Shown in pieces: positions 23,757 to 32,829 of a stretch of 36,549 bases of DNA (the stretch's first letter is position 1; every line of letters begins with the position of its first letter). The notes beneath the pieces are model-generated. The model saw only the letters and a list, made by a program, of their open reading frames with translations. It was not told the origin of the DNA and did not search any database. The translations under genes and the position numbers were made by a program. Source of the DNA: Pseudomonadota bacterium (GTDB taxonomy: Bacteria > Pseudomonadota > Gammaproteobacteria > Steroidobacterales > Woeseiaceae); NCBI GenBank assembly GCA_022572185.1, contig JACZWL010000030.1:1-36549 (forward strand), written 5' to 3'.

Positions 23757-23777
23757 CGCTGACATACACTGTCAGCG
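23757..23777. promoter_or_regulatory. Palindrome between rrtA and gspG
   Basis: CGCTGACA (23757-23764), five-base spacer, TGTCAGCG (23770-23777): a perfect eight-base inverted repeat. It ends 9 bases before the GGAG ribosome binding site of gspG and 20 before its GTG start, and lies 45 bases upstream of rrtA. It may be an operator for the divergent pair or a hairpin in the gspG leader; it is not a terminator. Confidence 0.5.
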
Positions 23778-23797
23778 CGAATTCACGGAGCAATACA

Positions 23798-24250
23798 GTG
23801 GCTAGTATCGAAAATCGCCTGAACTTGCCGGCGCAGCAGCGCGGTTTCACGCTGATCGAGATCATGGTCGTCGTGATTATCCTGGGTATTCTCGCTGCTA
23901 TCGTGGCGCCTAACGTCATCGGCAGAATTGACGATGCGCAAGACGCAAGGGTTCAGCAGGACTTGCGAGGCATTGAAAGTGCCCTGAAGTTCTACCGGCT
24001 GGATAACTTCACCTATCCGACCAGCGAGCAGGGCCTTGAGGCACTGGTCACCAAACCGGCTGATCCGAATATCAGGAACTGGAAATCCGGTGGCTACCTC
24101 GACCGGTTGCCCAAAGATCCCTGGGGACATATCTACCTGTATCTCAGTCCCGGTAATAACGGCGAAATTGACATTTACACGCTCGGTCGCGACGGCCGCC
24201 CGGGTGGCGAAGGCATCGATGCCGACGTCGGAAACTGGGACCTGGAGTAA
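23798..24250 (+). CDS. gspG: Type II secretion major pseudopilin GspG
   Basis: 150 residues. The start is GTG 23798 with GGAG seven bases upstream; the frame is open further up to 23711, but that would give an impossible 45-residue leader. The leader ends QQRG16 and the mature part opens FTLIEIMVVVIILGILAAIV with Glu at +5. GLEALVTKPADP, LPKDPWGHIYLY and the C-terminal DADVGNWDLE are the GspG hallmarks, including the calcium-binding loop. It forms the shaft of the periplasmic pseudopilus. It is the first gene of the gspG-N run; gspC-F are not upstream. Confidence 0.95.
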   Translation: MASIENRLNLPAQQRGFTLIEIMVVVIILGILAAIVAPNVIGRIDDAQDARVQQDLRGIESALKFYRLDNFTYPTSEQGLEALVTKPADPNIRNWKSGGYLDRLPKDPWGHIYLYLSPGNNGEIDIYTLGRDGRPGGEGIDADVGNWDLE

Positions 24251-24283
24251 GGTGCCCGGTCGTGGCCGGGTCGAGGCAGCAAT

Positions 24284-24859
24284 ATGATTCCGTCCGATAT
24301 TTCTGCTGCCGCCCGCCCCAGTCACGGCAGCGGGTTTACACTGATCGAAGTGCTGGTCGTCGTCGTGATCATCGGCATTATCAGTGCAGTCGTCGTCCTC
24401 GGCCTGGGCAATCTCGGAGACGATCGCGAACTGCAGACGGAAGCGCGGCGAATCACATCGTTGATTGAAATGGCTTCGGACGAAGCGACGTTCCAGGGCC
24501 GGGATTTTGGCCTGGAACTCCTGCAAACGGGATACCGCTTCGTTGAGCACGAACCGTTGACGGGCCGGTGGAACGAAGTTCTTGGGGACGACCTCATGCG
24601 GCTGCGCCAGTTGGCGCAAGACACGGAATTCCAGTTGTTTCTGGAGGACAGGCGCGTACTGCTGGACATCGATGCGGCAGAATCGGCGCGAAACGACCAT
24701 ACTGATCTCAGCCAGGATTACCTGCCACACATACTCATTCTTTCGAGCGGCGACATAACACCGTTCAGGCTCGAAATTGTCCGCAACACCGACCGGGCCA
24801 GTGTCACTCTTGGCGTGTCGGCGAGCGGAGAAATCACGGTGGGCACGAGTGATGACTAG
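24284..24859 (+). CDS. gspH: Type II secretion minor pseudopilin GspH
   Basis: 191 residues. Leader of 17 ending HGSG, cleavage before FTLIEVLVVVVIIGIISAVVVLGLG with Glu at +5. The globular part (LQTEARRITSLIEMASDEATFQGRDFGLEL) matches GspH, with the GxxFG-like pattern and the F(R)LE beta strands near the end. It is a minor pseudopilin near the pseudopilus tip. GAGG upstream of ATG 24284 fits. It overlaps gspI by 8 bases. Confidence 0.93.
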   Translation: MIPSDISAAARPSHGSGFTLIEVLVVVVIIGIISAVVVLGLGNLGDDRELQTEARRITSLIEMASDEATFQGRDFGLELLQTGYRFVEHEPLTGRWNEVLGDDLMRLRQLAQDTEFQLFLEDRRVLLDIDAAESARNDHTDLSQDYLPHILILSSGDITPFRLEIVRNTDRASVTLGVSASGEITVGTSDD

Positions 24860-25283
24860 TGGTCCAACAAGAGGCTTTACGCTCATCGAGGTAATGGTTG
24901 CACTGGTCATTGCCGCGCTCGGGCTTGCTGCCGTCGCTGCCAGCGTCAGCCAGATGGTCGATGCCGGCTATGCCATGCGACAGAGAACCTATGCGAGCTG
25001 GATAGCACAAAACAAGATCGCCGAATTGCGTCTGGCGAATGTCGTGCCGGAGGTCAGCGAGACTTCTGGTGAGACCGATTACGTCGGCCGTGAATGGTTG
25101 TGGCGGGCGACGATTTCCGAGACGGGTGTCGACAACCTGTATCGTGTCGATGTCCGGGTCGGCTTGCGGGATGGCGACGAAAACATCCGTACGGTTACCG
25201 GATTTATCGGCGAACCGGGTGTGCCGGGCCAAAGCAATCTCGTTTGGGTGAGAAACTCCCTTGCCGTCGGTGAGGCCGAATGA
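24852..25283 (+). CDS. gspI: Type II secretion minor pseudopilin GspI
   Basis: 143 residues from ATG 24852, chosen because it gives an eight-residue leader MTSGPTRG before FTLIEVMVALVIAALGLAAV; an upstream in-frame Met (24777) lies inside gspH and would give an abnormal leader. SWIAQNKIAELRL and YVGREWLWRATISETG are typical of GspI. It forms the tip complex with GspJ and GspK. It overlaps gspH by 8 bases and gspJ by 4 (ATGA). Confidence 0.93.
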   Translation: MTSGPTRGFTLIEVMVALVIAALGLAAVAASVSQMVDAGYAMRQRTYASWIAQNKIAELRLANVVPEVSETSGETDYVGREWLWRATISETGVDNLYRVDVRVGLRDGDENIRTVTGFIGEPGVPGQSNLVWVRNSLAVGEAE

Positions 25284-25900
25284 TGGTTTTACGCGGAGTG
25301 CAGAAGGCATTTACCTTGATCGAGGTGCTGGTTGCCCTTGCCATTTTCGGCATCCTGTCTGCATTCGCGTACGGCGCCCTCAGTCAGACGATCTTGAGCG
25401 CAGAGATACTTGGCGAACGAATGGATCGCCTGCAGGCTATTCAAAAGTCTGTCCGGTATCTCAGCCAGGACTTTCTGCAGCTTGCGCCCCGCCCAGTGCG
25501 CCAGGAACTGGGCGACTCGTTGGACCCCGCTCTGCAATCCGATTTTCGTTCCGAGTTTGCGCTCGAATTGACACACGGCGGCTGGAGTAATCCTGTGGCG
25601 CTCCCTCGCGGGACCTTGCAACGCACCGCATACAGGCTCGAGGGCGATGAGCTTATCCGGTACTACTGGACGGTGCTTGATCGCACCTTGGGCAACGAAG
25701 CCATTGCTGTGACTATTCTCGACGGCGTGGAGAGCCTGCTGTTTCGATACCTCCTGGATAACGGGGACTGGATAGAGCAATGGCCGCCACCGACGTTGCC
25801 GGGACCGCTCGGCCTCCGCCAGCGGCCGAGGGCGGTTGAGTTCGTGTTAACGCTTCAGGATGAAGGCGAGATCCGGCGGATCATCGAGATCGCGCCATGA
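25280..25900 (+). CDS. gspJ: Type II secretion minor pseudopilin GspJ
   Basis: 206 residues. Leader MMVLRGVQKA, then FTLIEVLVALAIFGILSAFAYG with Glu at +5. The residue before the cut is Ala10, where pseudopilins nearly always have Gly. YLSQDFLQLAPRPVRQELGD, ELTHGGWSNP and the tail RQRPRAVEFVLTLQDEGEI are GspJ motifs. It is part of the GspI-J-K tip. It overlaps gspI and gspK by 4 bases each. Confidence 0.93.
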   Translation: MMVLRGVQKAFTLIEVLVALAIFGILSAFAYGALSQTILSAEILGERMDRLQAIQKSVRYLSQDFLQLAPRPVRQELGDSLDPALQSDFRSEFALELTHGGWSNPVALPRGTLQRTAYRLEGDELIRYYWTVLDRTLGNEAIAVTILDGVESLLFRYLLDNGDWIEQWPPPTLPGPLGLRQRPRAVEFVLTLQDEGEIRRIIEIAP

Positions 25901-26820
25901 AAAGACGCACCGCAAACCGCGGCGTCGCGCTGATAACGGCAATGCTCATCACGGCGCTTGCCAGCATGGTTGCTGCAAACCTCGCCTGGGACAACGCACT
26001 GGACGTGAGGCGCACGATGGTTCTCCTGAACCACGAACAAGCCGTGCAGGTCGCACTTGGCGCCGAGAGCTGGGTGATCGGCATCCTGCACCAGGACCTG
26101 GAGGACAGTGAGACCGATCATCTCGGCGAAATCTGGGCAATCGAATTACCTGGACTGCCGATTGACGGCGGAGAGTTAACCGGAACCATCGAGGACCTGC
26201 AGGGACGTTTCAACGTCAATAACCTGATAGATGAAAATGGCGAGGTCGTACCGCAATCCCTGGAGCGCTTTCGACGGCTCCTGATTGCGCTCGAACTTGA
26301 TCCGCGCTTTGCCGGCATTGCCGCCGACTGGATCGACAGCAACATCGAGGCGGCGTTTCCGGACGGCGCGGAAGATCCGATATATACGGGGATCATTCCG
26401 CCGTATCGAAGCGCCAATCAAAGCCTCACAAGCGCCAGCGAGTTCGCAGCTTTGGACGGAATGGACAGACAGAGCTTCAACATCCTTCGCCCGCACATTA
26501 CGGCCCTGCCCGGACGAACGAACATCAATGTCAATACGGCAACCGGGCCAGTGTTGCAATCACTCGACGAAAACTTATCTGTGGCGGATGTCGAAAGGCT
26601 TCTTGCGGAACGCGAAAGTGCCGGTTTTACCGATATTCAGAGCGCCTTCTCATCTCTTGTCACCCCGGATGTGTTAAATACGCTTGACGAATCGACGAAT
26701 TATTTTCGATTGAAGGTGGTGGTACGGATTGATACGGTCCGGGTCACCTTATTCAGCGTGCTTCAGCGCGGACCTCAGGGCAGTGTTACCCCGATCCTGC
26801 GAAGCCTCGGAACGACCTGA
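25897..26820 (+). CDS. gspK: Type II secretion minor pseudopilin GspK
   Basis: 307 residues. MKRRTANRG leader, mature start VALITAMLITALASMVAANL; as known for GspK the +5 position is not Glu (Thr here). EDLQGRFNVNNLI, ALDPRFAGIAADWIDSN-like LELDPRFAGIAADWID, and LPGRTNINVNTATGPVLQSL are the family signatures, the latter a helix-hairpin-like inserted domain. It caps the pseudopilus tip. Stop is 2 bases before gspL. Confidence 0.95.
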   Translation: MKRRTANRGVALITAMLITALASMVAANLAWDNALDVRRTMVLLNHEQAVQVALGAESWVIGILHQDLEDSETDHLGEIWAIELPGLPIDGGELTGTIEDLQGRFNVNNLIDENGEVVPQSLERFRRLLIALELDPRFAGIAADWIDSNIEAAFPDGAEDPIYTGIIPPYRSANQSLTSASEFAALDGMDRQSFNILRPHITALPGRTNINVNTATGPVLQSLDENLSVADVERLLAERESAGFTDIQSAFSSLVTPDVLNTLDESTNYFRLKVVVRIDTVRVTLFSVLQRGPQGSVTPILRSLGTT

Positions 26821-26822
26821 GT

Positions 26823-28103
26823 ATGGCGGAATTCCTGGTAATACGAATTGGTGAGCGGGCTGACCACCTGGCTCAATGGATAGCGGTGGACAGCACCGGT
26901 GCGCGCCGGAGCCCGCCGCTGACAGGTCCCCTGAGCGAGGCCGGCAGCGATATCGGTGACCGTCAGGTCATCGTCCTGGTGCCCGGCACGGAGGTTCTCA
27001 CGACCAGCGTCGACATACCGGTGAAAGGCGGATCGCGGCTCCATGCGGCCCTGCCCTACGCGCTCGAAGACCAGCTTGCCGAAGATGTTGACCAGCTGCA
27101 TTTTGCGGCCGGCACGCGAAGAAGCAGCGGCAGGATTCCAGTGGCTATCGTCAGCCGAGTGCGGCTTGCCGAATGGATTGGATGGCTGACCGATTGCGGC
27201 ATTCAGCCTTCTGCCATGATTTCCGATAACTACGGGCTAGCGCGAATACCGGGAACGATCAGCCTGCTGGTTGCTGAAGGTCAGGTGATGATCAATGACG
27301 GTGCAGATGTTGAACTCGTCATGCAGGGCGTCAGCCCGAGTGACGCCCTCGTGGCCATCGGCGCGCTCGATGGCAATGCGGATGGTGACGACCGCGAGTC
27401 GAATCAAGCCGCGTCGCCCGCGATGTCCAGGCATGTACTGGTTTATTGTGAAGCGGAAGACGAGGAGAAATACCAGCACGACTGGCTGGCAATCCGCAAC
27501 GAAATGGAGAGTGTCGACGTCAACCTGCTGTCGGACGGCGTGATGCCCCGCTTGGCCGTTACCGTCGCAAGTGGCGCCGGCGTCAACCTGCTGCAGGGCG
27601 ATTTTGGAGCAAGAACAGAGTACGCGGGATTACTCAGGCCATGGCGCTATGCGGCCATCCTGTTGCTCGCATTGGGAGTCGTCGGAATCGCAGCGAAGGC
27701 GACTGACTTGTATGTGCTGAAGCGGCAGGAAGCGGAATTGAAGCAGCAGTTTGAGGCTGAGTACCGGCAGATTGCCCCCGGCGCACCTGCGGTGGAAGAC
27801 CCTACCCGCCTCGTCGCCTCACTAAGAGCAAGGCTCGGCACATCTGATACACCCCCCCTGTTCCTTCAGTCACTCGAGCAACTCAGCCGCGCCTTGCAAC
27901 AGAACAGAGAAGCGCGTATCGCAGCGATAAGTTTTCGGGCTGGAGTGGTCGACATCCGTTTGAGCGCACCCAACGTGTCGACTCTGGATAAAATTCAGCG
28001 TGGTATCAGCGAAAGCGGACAGTTCGAGGCTGCCATTAAATCGACCGATCAGGACGGCGACGGCGTCAGCAGCCGAATTCAGATAAAGGCAAGCGGCCTA
28101 TGA
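26823..28103 (+). CDS. gspL: Type II secretion inner-membrane platform protein GspL
   Basis: 426 residues. The N-terminal two thirds form the actin-like cytoplasmic domain that binds the GspE ATPase (IVLVPGTEVLTTSVDIP, LPYALEDQLAEDVDQLHFA). A single membrane helix lies near residues 275-293 (YAAILLLALGVVGIAAKA), followed by a periplasmic ferredoxin-like domain (LFLQSLEQLSRAL, ISFRAGVVDIRLSAPNV). It links GspE to GspM. It overlaps gspM by 4 bases (ATGA). Confidence 0.92.
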   Translation: MAEFLVIRIGERADHLAQWIAVDSTGARRSPPLTGPLSEAGSDIGDRQVIVLVPGTEVLTTSVDIPVKGGSRLHAALPYALEDQLAEDVDQLHFAAGTRRSSGRIPVAIVSRVRLAEWIGWLTDCGIQPSAMISDNYGLARIPGTISLLVAEGQVMINDGADVELVMQGVSPSDALVAIGALDGNADGDDRESNQAASPAMSRHVLVYCEAEDEEKYQHDWLAIRNEMESVDVNLLSDGVMPRLAVTVASGAGVNLLQGDFGARTEYAGLLRPWRYAAILLLALGVVGIAAKATDLYVLKRQEAELKQQFEAEYRQIAPGAPAVEDPTRLVASLRARLGTSDTPPLFLQSLEQLSRALQQNREARIAAISFRAGVVDIRLSAPNVSTLDKIQRGISESGQFEAAIKSTDQDGDGVSSRIQIKASGL

Positions 28104-28582
28104 GAGAGTGGTTTGAATCTCTGGAAGCCCGCGAACGGGTATTCGTACTGGCGGCCACAGTGGTTCTTGTGTTTGCTGTTTTGTATCTCGGTATCTGGAT
28201 GCCGCTGGATCGCGGGCAGAAGAGCCTCTCGCTCAGCGTCGACAACTGGAAAATTGCTCTGACCGAACTTCGACCGCTGCAAGCTCAGTTGCAAAATTCG
28301 GGATCGGGGCAAATGCAGCTGGCGGACCGCAACCAATCGCTTGTTGTGATCATCGACAACTCGCTCAGGGAGCGTGGCTTGTACAACTCCTTGCAACGCA
28401 GCCAGCCAACGACCAGTAACGGCATCCGTGTTGAATTCGAAAACGTCGCGTTCGACGACCTGGTGCTCTGGCTCGGCGACCTGAATACGAGATACGACCT
28501 GCAGCTGCAGTCAGGGAGCTTCTCCAATCCGGGGGATAGTGAGGGACGGGTCAACTCCACGTTGACACTGGAAAGAAGCTGA
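28100..28582 (+). CDS. gspM: Type II secretion inner-membrane protein GspM
   Basis: 160 residues. A short cytoplasmic N-terminus (MREWFESLEARERVFVL), one membrane helix (about 14-34, VLAATVVLVFAVLYLGIW) and a periplasmic coiled-coil/ferredoxin-like part with LYNSLQRSQPTTSNGIRVEF and FDDLVLWLGDL, as in GspM. It dimerises with GspL. Start overlaps the gspL stop; gspN begins 2 bases after its stop. Confidence 0.9.
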   Translation: MREWFESLEARERVFVLAATVVLVFAVLYLGIWMPLDRGQKSLSLSVDNWKIALTELRPLQAQLQNSGSGQMQLADRNQSLVVIIDNSLRERGLYNSLQRSQPTTSNGIRVEFENVAFDDLVLWLGDLNTRYDLQLQSGSFSNPGDSEGRVNSTLTLERS

Positions 28583-28584
28583 AA

Positions 28585-29322
28585 ATGGCAAGTCCCAAAC
28601 GCCTGATTCTCGCCGGAATCGCAACACTCATCATCGGACTCATCAGCACGTTTCCAGCCAGGGTTGCCTATCAGTGGTTCGCACCGGGGGAATTGAAGCT
28701 AGGCGGCATCAGTGGATCCATCTGGCGCGGCGCTGCAGCACAGGGCTCTGCCGGCGGTGTCTATCTGACCAACATCAAGTGGCGGTTCCGGCCGCTAGGC
28801 CTGTTGACAGGGAAGCTTCAATTCGCGACCAGCAGCAACCCGGCGTCGGGGTTTTTTGATGCGGATATCGCACTTGGCGCAGGCGGTAGCTTTACGCTGT
28901 CGGATGTCGCCGCTGCGGTGCCACTCTCCGCACTGGCAGATGCATTCCCATTGAGTGGCATTGAGGGTGACGTCAGCCTGCAATTCGAGGAACTCGTGAT
29001 CAAAGGTGGCGTGCCGGTCGAAGCCACTGGTACGATCAACATCGCGAATCTCGTCTCGCGCTATCTTGCTCCAACGCCACTCGGTGATTTCCGAGCCGAG
29101 TTTCAGACAGCCGACGATGGTATTCTGGGCTCTGTTGAAGCGGTCAGTGGCGTGCTCGAACTGGCCGGGACGATCAGGCTGACGCAAGACCGGAACTACA
29201 AATTCGTCGGTCAGGTCGCAGCCAAGCCAAATGCACCGCTCAGTATCACGCAGCAGCTACAGTTTCTCGGCACGCCGAATTCACGTGGCCAACGTGAATT
29301 TCGGCTGGAAGGGCAACTTTAG
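28585..29322 (+). CDS. gspN: Type II secretion protein GspN
   Basis: 245 residues. N-terminal membrane helix (about 7-27, ILAGIATLIIGLISTFPARVAYQW), then a beta-rich periplasmic domain with LGGISGSIWRGAA, LTNIKWRFRPLGLLTGKLQF and repeated strand patterns as in GspN/AsmA-like proteins. Its role in secretion is minor or accessory in many species. It is the last gene of the operon; the 114 bases to the next gene (convergent) show no clear terminator. Confidence 0.88.
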   Translation: MASPKRLILAGIATLIIGLISTFPARVAYQWFAPGELKLGGISGSIWRGAAAQGSAGGVYLTNIKWRFRPLGLLTGKLQFATSSNPASGFFDADIALGAGGSFTLSDVAAAVPLSALADAFPLSGIEGDVSLQFEELVIKGGVPVEATGTINIANLVSRYLAPTPLGDFRAEFQTADDGILGSVEAVSGVLELAGTIRLTQDRNYKFVGQVAAKPNAPLSITQQLQFLGTPNSRGQREFRLEGQL

Positions 29323-29436
29323 GATTCGCCCGTCAGGTTAAAAAGGTGTCAGATCGCTGCTGTCCCATAAAGCCGGTACGACGCAATCCATGTCAGTAGC
29401 GAGACACTGCCGACAACTTGTCTGCCTCTCTTATCC

Positions 29437-32400
29437 TTATTCCAGCGAGACCTCGCGGAATTTCTGCAGCAGGGGGAAATACAACGCCACCCGCACCGGT
29501 GCATGGGTCAGGCTCCGGTAGAGCCGCGCGTATTTTTCCAGCTGCGCCCGGTATCGCTCCGACTCCTGATCAAGAAACCCCTCGACGTCGCCTCCTTCGT
29601 GCGTGCTGGTTTTGTAATCGATGATCCAGTGCACACCGTCATCATCGATGCGCACTCTGTCTATGATGACGGATTCGACTTTGCCGTTCCAAAGGCCCGT
29701 CACGGCAAGTTCGGCATGCCCCTCACCATACAGGGCCCACTGACCTTTCGGGTCGCTGAGGATGCCACGAAGGGCTGTATCGACACGATCGCAGATATCG
29801 CCGATCTCGTCCGCCGGGACGCCCAGCCTTTCGGACCATCGCTCGCTGACCGGCCGCAGCTTCGGCAACGTGTCTGCCTCCAGCTTCACAGCCCCTTCAG
29901 CAGCCATTCGTAACCATCGATGTACGATCGTACCTGCATGTCTCGCACTGCTGCCAACCCAATAAAATTCGACTTCTGTTTCGCTGGTTTTGTCGACAGT
30001 GATCGGAGTCTGAGCCGACAATGGAAGCCCCGCTGGATCCGGTAATTTCCATTGCCTTGCAAAGCGGCGCAGCGTTGGACTGACCAGCTTGCTTTGCTCG
30101 TCGGAAGCGGCGGACGGACGTCCGGCTTTGAACGAATTGTCGAATACCGATTCCACAGTTGGCCAAATCCGACGCAATAAACTGCCGGACTGCGGGGCTC
30201 GAAAACTCTGACCATCGCTGTCAAGCGAGACGTGTCCCAGCAAGTGCAGCGATCGCTTCGCCCTCGTGCAGGCGACGTAAAGCAGCCGGTCCTGCTCGAG
30301 TCGGTCTTTATCGCTTTCGGCAACCTCGATAAAGCGATGCAAGGGATCGTTTTCGAGCTCCGATCTGGGTCCAACCGGGCTGATGATCATGTCGCTGGTA
30401 CCGTGTTCGGCCGGGATACTCAACCAGCTCAGCACGGATTTCTTGCGGCTGCCGGCCGTTCTGCCAAGCCCGTATAACAAGACATGATCAAACTGCAGTC
30501 CTTTAGCCCGGTGCATCGTCATGATCTGCACGCGACGGTTGCTGCTTGCAGGGCTCGAAACGCGCTCGTCGTCGAGCAATGATTCCAGTTCGGCAACGTC
30601 AGCCAGGGTACCGGCCGACTCAATTTTTTCCAGGACCTCCAGAAAGCGATAAATGTTTTCGAGTTCTTCTTCGCCCTGCAAAAAGGCCGGCCCGCCCAGG
30701 GCATACCATGCCAGCTCAACCCTGTCTCTCAGAGACTCAGTGGCATTTGCGCTCAAGAGAGGCTGCATCGTGCGGACGAATCCGCGCACTCTTGACGCCG
30801 AGGTTTCGCTTAGTTGAGAGATCAGATCCTCTCTGCGCAAGAGCTCCCAGACGATGCTTTGCGAATCGTTCTTTACGATCCGGTGCATGTCTTGCCAGGT
30901 AAGACCGACCCATGGACCACGCAGCAATCCCAGCCAGGCAATCCGGTCGCCGTGATGACACATTGCACGTGTCAGGGCCAGGATATCGATGATCTCGGGG
31001 AGATCAGTCAGCCTGTCGATTTCGACGGCCTGATACGGGATGTTTGCCTGACGCAGCCCGGCCAGCAGCAACGGTAACTGGGTCCGGCTGCGGACAAGCA
31101 CAGCGATAGTCCCGTCCGTGCCCTCTTGCAAACACTCCCGGACGACGGCCACACCCAGCTCTGCCTCCAGGCCCGGGCTGCTGCCGAACATCGGGTGAAT
31201 CCTGCAGAGCCCCTGACCGCGGTGTTCGTCTATCGACACGGCGTCAGCGTAGGCGATCGCACCGGCCGAGACGTCATCTCTGGGCGGCAATGTTTGTTGA
31301 AAGGTTTCGTTGAACCAGTGCACCAGTTTCTCGCCTGATCGAAAATTCCGCCGGAGCAGCAGCGGCTCCAGCGACAGACCACCGATTCCCTGCTCTCTCG
31401 CCAAAAGAAAGTGACCGACTTCCGCATTGCGAAACCGGTAGATCGATTGCATCGGATCGCCGACACAGAAAAGGGTTCGGCCATCACCTGCTTGCCAACC
31501 GGCCACGAGTTTTTCTAAAAAATGATATTGGGAAATGGACGTATCCTGCATTTCGTCGACCAGCAAATGACGGATCTGATAGTCGAGCAAAAGCGCCATT
31601 TCCCCGGGATCATCTGCACTGCCAAGCGCCAGGCTCGCAGCCAATGCGACTTCGACGTGATCGACGACACCGCGCTCGCTGAAAAGGCGGCGCAGCTCGG
31701 TGACCGCAAGCGGCAGCAGCTTGAACAGGGCAAGAAGCACTTCCCATTGCTCATCGCTGTAATGATGCGGGGGCAATTCACGCGTAGCGTGCAGCCTTTG
31801 CCGCAACTCGTCCTGGTCGCTGATATCCGCGAGCAGCGCAAGAACTTCCTTCTTCTCACCGTTGTCCTTTAACGGGAAGCCATCGTTCTTGGTGACCATC
31901 CTGCGCCAAGTCCCGGCCCTGGTTAGCAGTAGCTCGGCAATGCCTCGCCAGCGCCCCGCACAGGCGGGCCCCGTCCCCGGCAGTTCGACCAGACCGCCAA
32001 GTACTGCAAGCGGGTGATCGGGACCATTTTTTCGAATATTTTCCGCCGCGTAGGCAGCCAGGCCCAACAACTGCCCGGTGAGGCCGGCGGGCATCAGCTC
32101 CCTGACCCGCCCCAGTCGCTCCCTGATCAGATCGCTAATGCGCTGTTCAAGCTTGTCCCGAACGGCCTGCGTATTTTCTTTTCCCGAAGCTCCTCCACCG
32201 ACGAACGCCAACCACTGGTCGCGCGTTTCGAGCATTCGCGCGACGTATTCGATATAGACGCCGGTATTGTTGTCGAGATGCACAAGAACCCGTTCCACGA
32301 CGTATCGCATTGGCTCGGACGTCGACAACCAATCGAACGTCGCTGCGGCGGCAGTTCGATATATTCCCTGCATCTCCGAATCCGCGAGTGTTGTCGGCGC

Positions 32401-32829
32401 GCCGCCCAGTGTGGAACTCAGGGGCAGCGACCTCGCTATCCCCGCGCTGAGCGCATCGAGAGTCTGGATGTGCATTCGCCGCGGATATTCGATCAGTTTC
32501 CAGCCGAGCTCCCGGTCCCGGTCGAGCACCGCTTGTGCTGCGTCATTCGTGAGGCGCTCATGTTCCTTGTCCGGGCGAATCCCGTCCTGTGCATGCTCCA
32601 GGGCTCCAAGAACTCGAAGCCGCATTTCCGCCGCCGCCTTGCGCGTAAACGTTATCGCAACGACCTCCTCCGGATCGTTGACGATGGCCAGCAATTTCAG
32701 ATACCGCTGAATCAATAACTCCGTTTTCCCGGAACCGGCAGGTGCCTGGACGATGTATGACCGCGTCACGTCAAGCGCACTCGAGCGCGCGATCCGGTCA
32801 GCCGCCATCAAGCTTTCATCGTTGGCCAC
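29437..32829 (-). CDS. UvrD/Rep-type helicase with C-terminal PD-(D/E)XK nuclease (AddA-like)
   Basis: 1130 residues. Helicase motifs in order: APAGSGKT (Lys35), TFTRKAAAEMR, LLVDEMQDTS, VGDPMQSIYRFRNAEV, LRRNFRS, MTMHRAKGLQFDHVLL, YVACTRAKRSLHLLG. Near residues 1055-1090 a nuclease domain shows DRVRIDDDGVHWIIDYKTS and a later QLEKYARLY, the Asp/Lys and Q-x-x-x-Y elements of the RecB-type fold. With the gene upstream it should form a two-subunit helicase-nuclease that resects double-strand breaks, like AddAB. The start is GTG 32829, overlapping the partner's stop by 14 bases; Met8 (32808) is an alternative. No SOS box seen upstream of the pair. Confidence 0.92.
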   Translation of the reverse strand: MANDESLMAADRIARSSALDVTRSYIVQAPAGSGKTELLIQRYLKLLAIVNDPEEVVAITFTRKAAAEMRLRVLGALEHAQDGIRPDKEHERLTNDAAQAVLDRDRELGWKLIEYPRRMHIQTLDALSAGIARSLPLSSTLGGAPTTLADSEMQGIYRTAAAATFDWLSTSEPMRYVVERVLVHLDNNTGVYIEYVARMLETRDQWLAFVGGGASGKENTQAVRDKLEQRISDLIRERLGRVRELMPAGLTGQLLGLAAYAAENIRKNGPDHPLAVLGGLVELPGTGPACAGRWRGIAELLLTRAGTWRRMVTKNDGFPLKDNGEKKEVLALLADISDQDELRQRLHATRELPPHHYSDEQWEVLLALFKLLPLAVTELRRLFSERGVVDHVEVALAASLALGSADDPGEMALLLDYQIRHLLVDEMQDTSISQYHFLEKLVAGWQAGDGRTLFCVGDPMQSIYRFRNAEVGHFLLAREQGIGGLSLEPLLLRRNFRSGEKLVHWFNETFQQTLPPRDDVSAGAIAYADAVSIDEHRGQGLCRIHPMFGSSPGLEAELGVAVVRECLQEGTDGTIAVLVRSRTQLPLLLAGLRQANIPYQAVEIDRLTDLPEIIDILALTRAMCHHGDRIAWLGLLRGPWVGLTWQDMHRIVKNDSQSIVWELLRREDLISQLSETSASRVRGFVRTMQPLLSANATESLRDRVELAWYALGGPAFLQGEEELENIYRFLEVLEKIESAGTLADVAELESLLDDERVSSPASSNRRVQIMTMHRAKGLQFDHVLLYGLGRTAGSRKKSVLSWLSIPAEHGTSDMIISPVGPRSELENDPLHRFIEVAESDKDRLEQDRLLYVACTRAKRSLHLLGHVSLDSDGQSFRAPQSGSLLRRIWPTVESVFDNSFKAGRPSAASDEQSKLVSPTLRRFARQWKLPDPAGLPLSAQTPITVDKTSETEVEFYWVGSSARHAGTIVHRWLRMAAEGAVKLEADTLPKLRPVSERWSERLGVPADEIGDICDRVDTALRGILSDPKGQWALYGEGHAELAVTGLWNGKVESVIIDRVRIDDDGVHWIIDYKTSTHEGGDVEGFLDQESERYRAQLEKYARLYRSLTHAPVRVALYFPLLQKFREVSLE

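Noticed and set aside
23783-24910. Minus-strand open frame of 375 codons over gspG and gspH
   Set aside because: Antisense to two proven pseudopilin genes; the His/Arg/Asp-rich translation has no fold signature.
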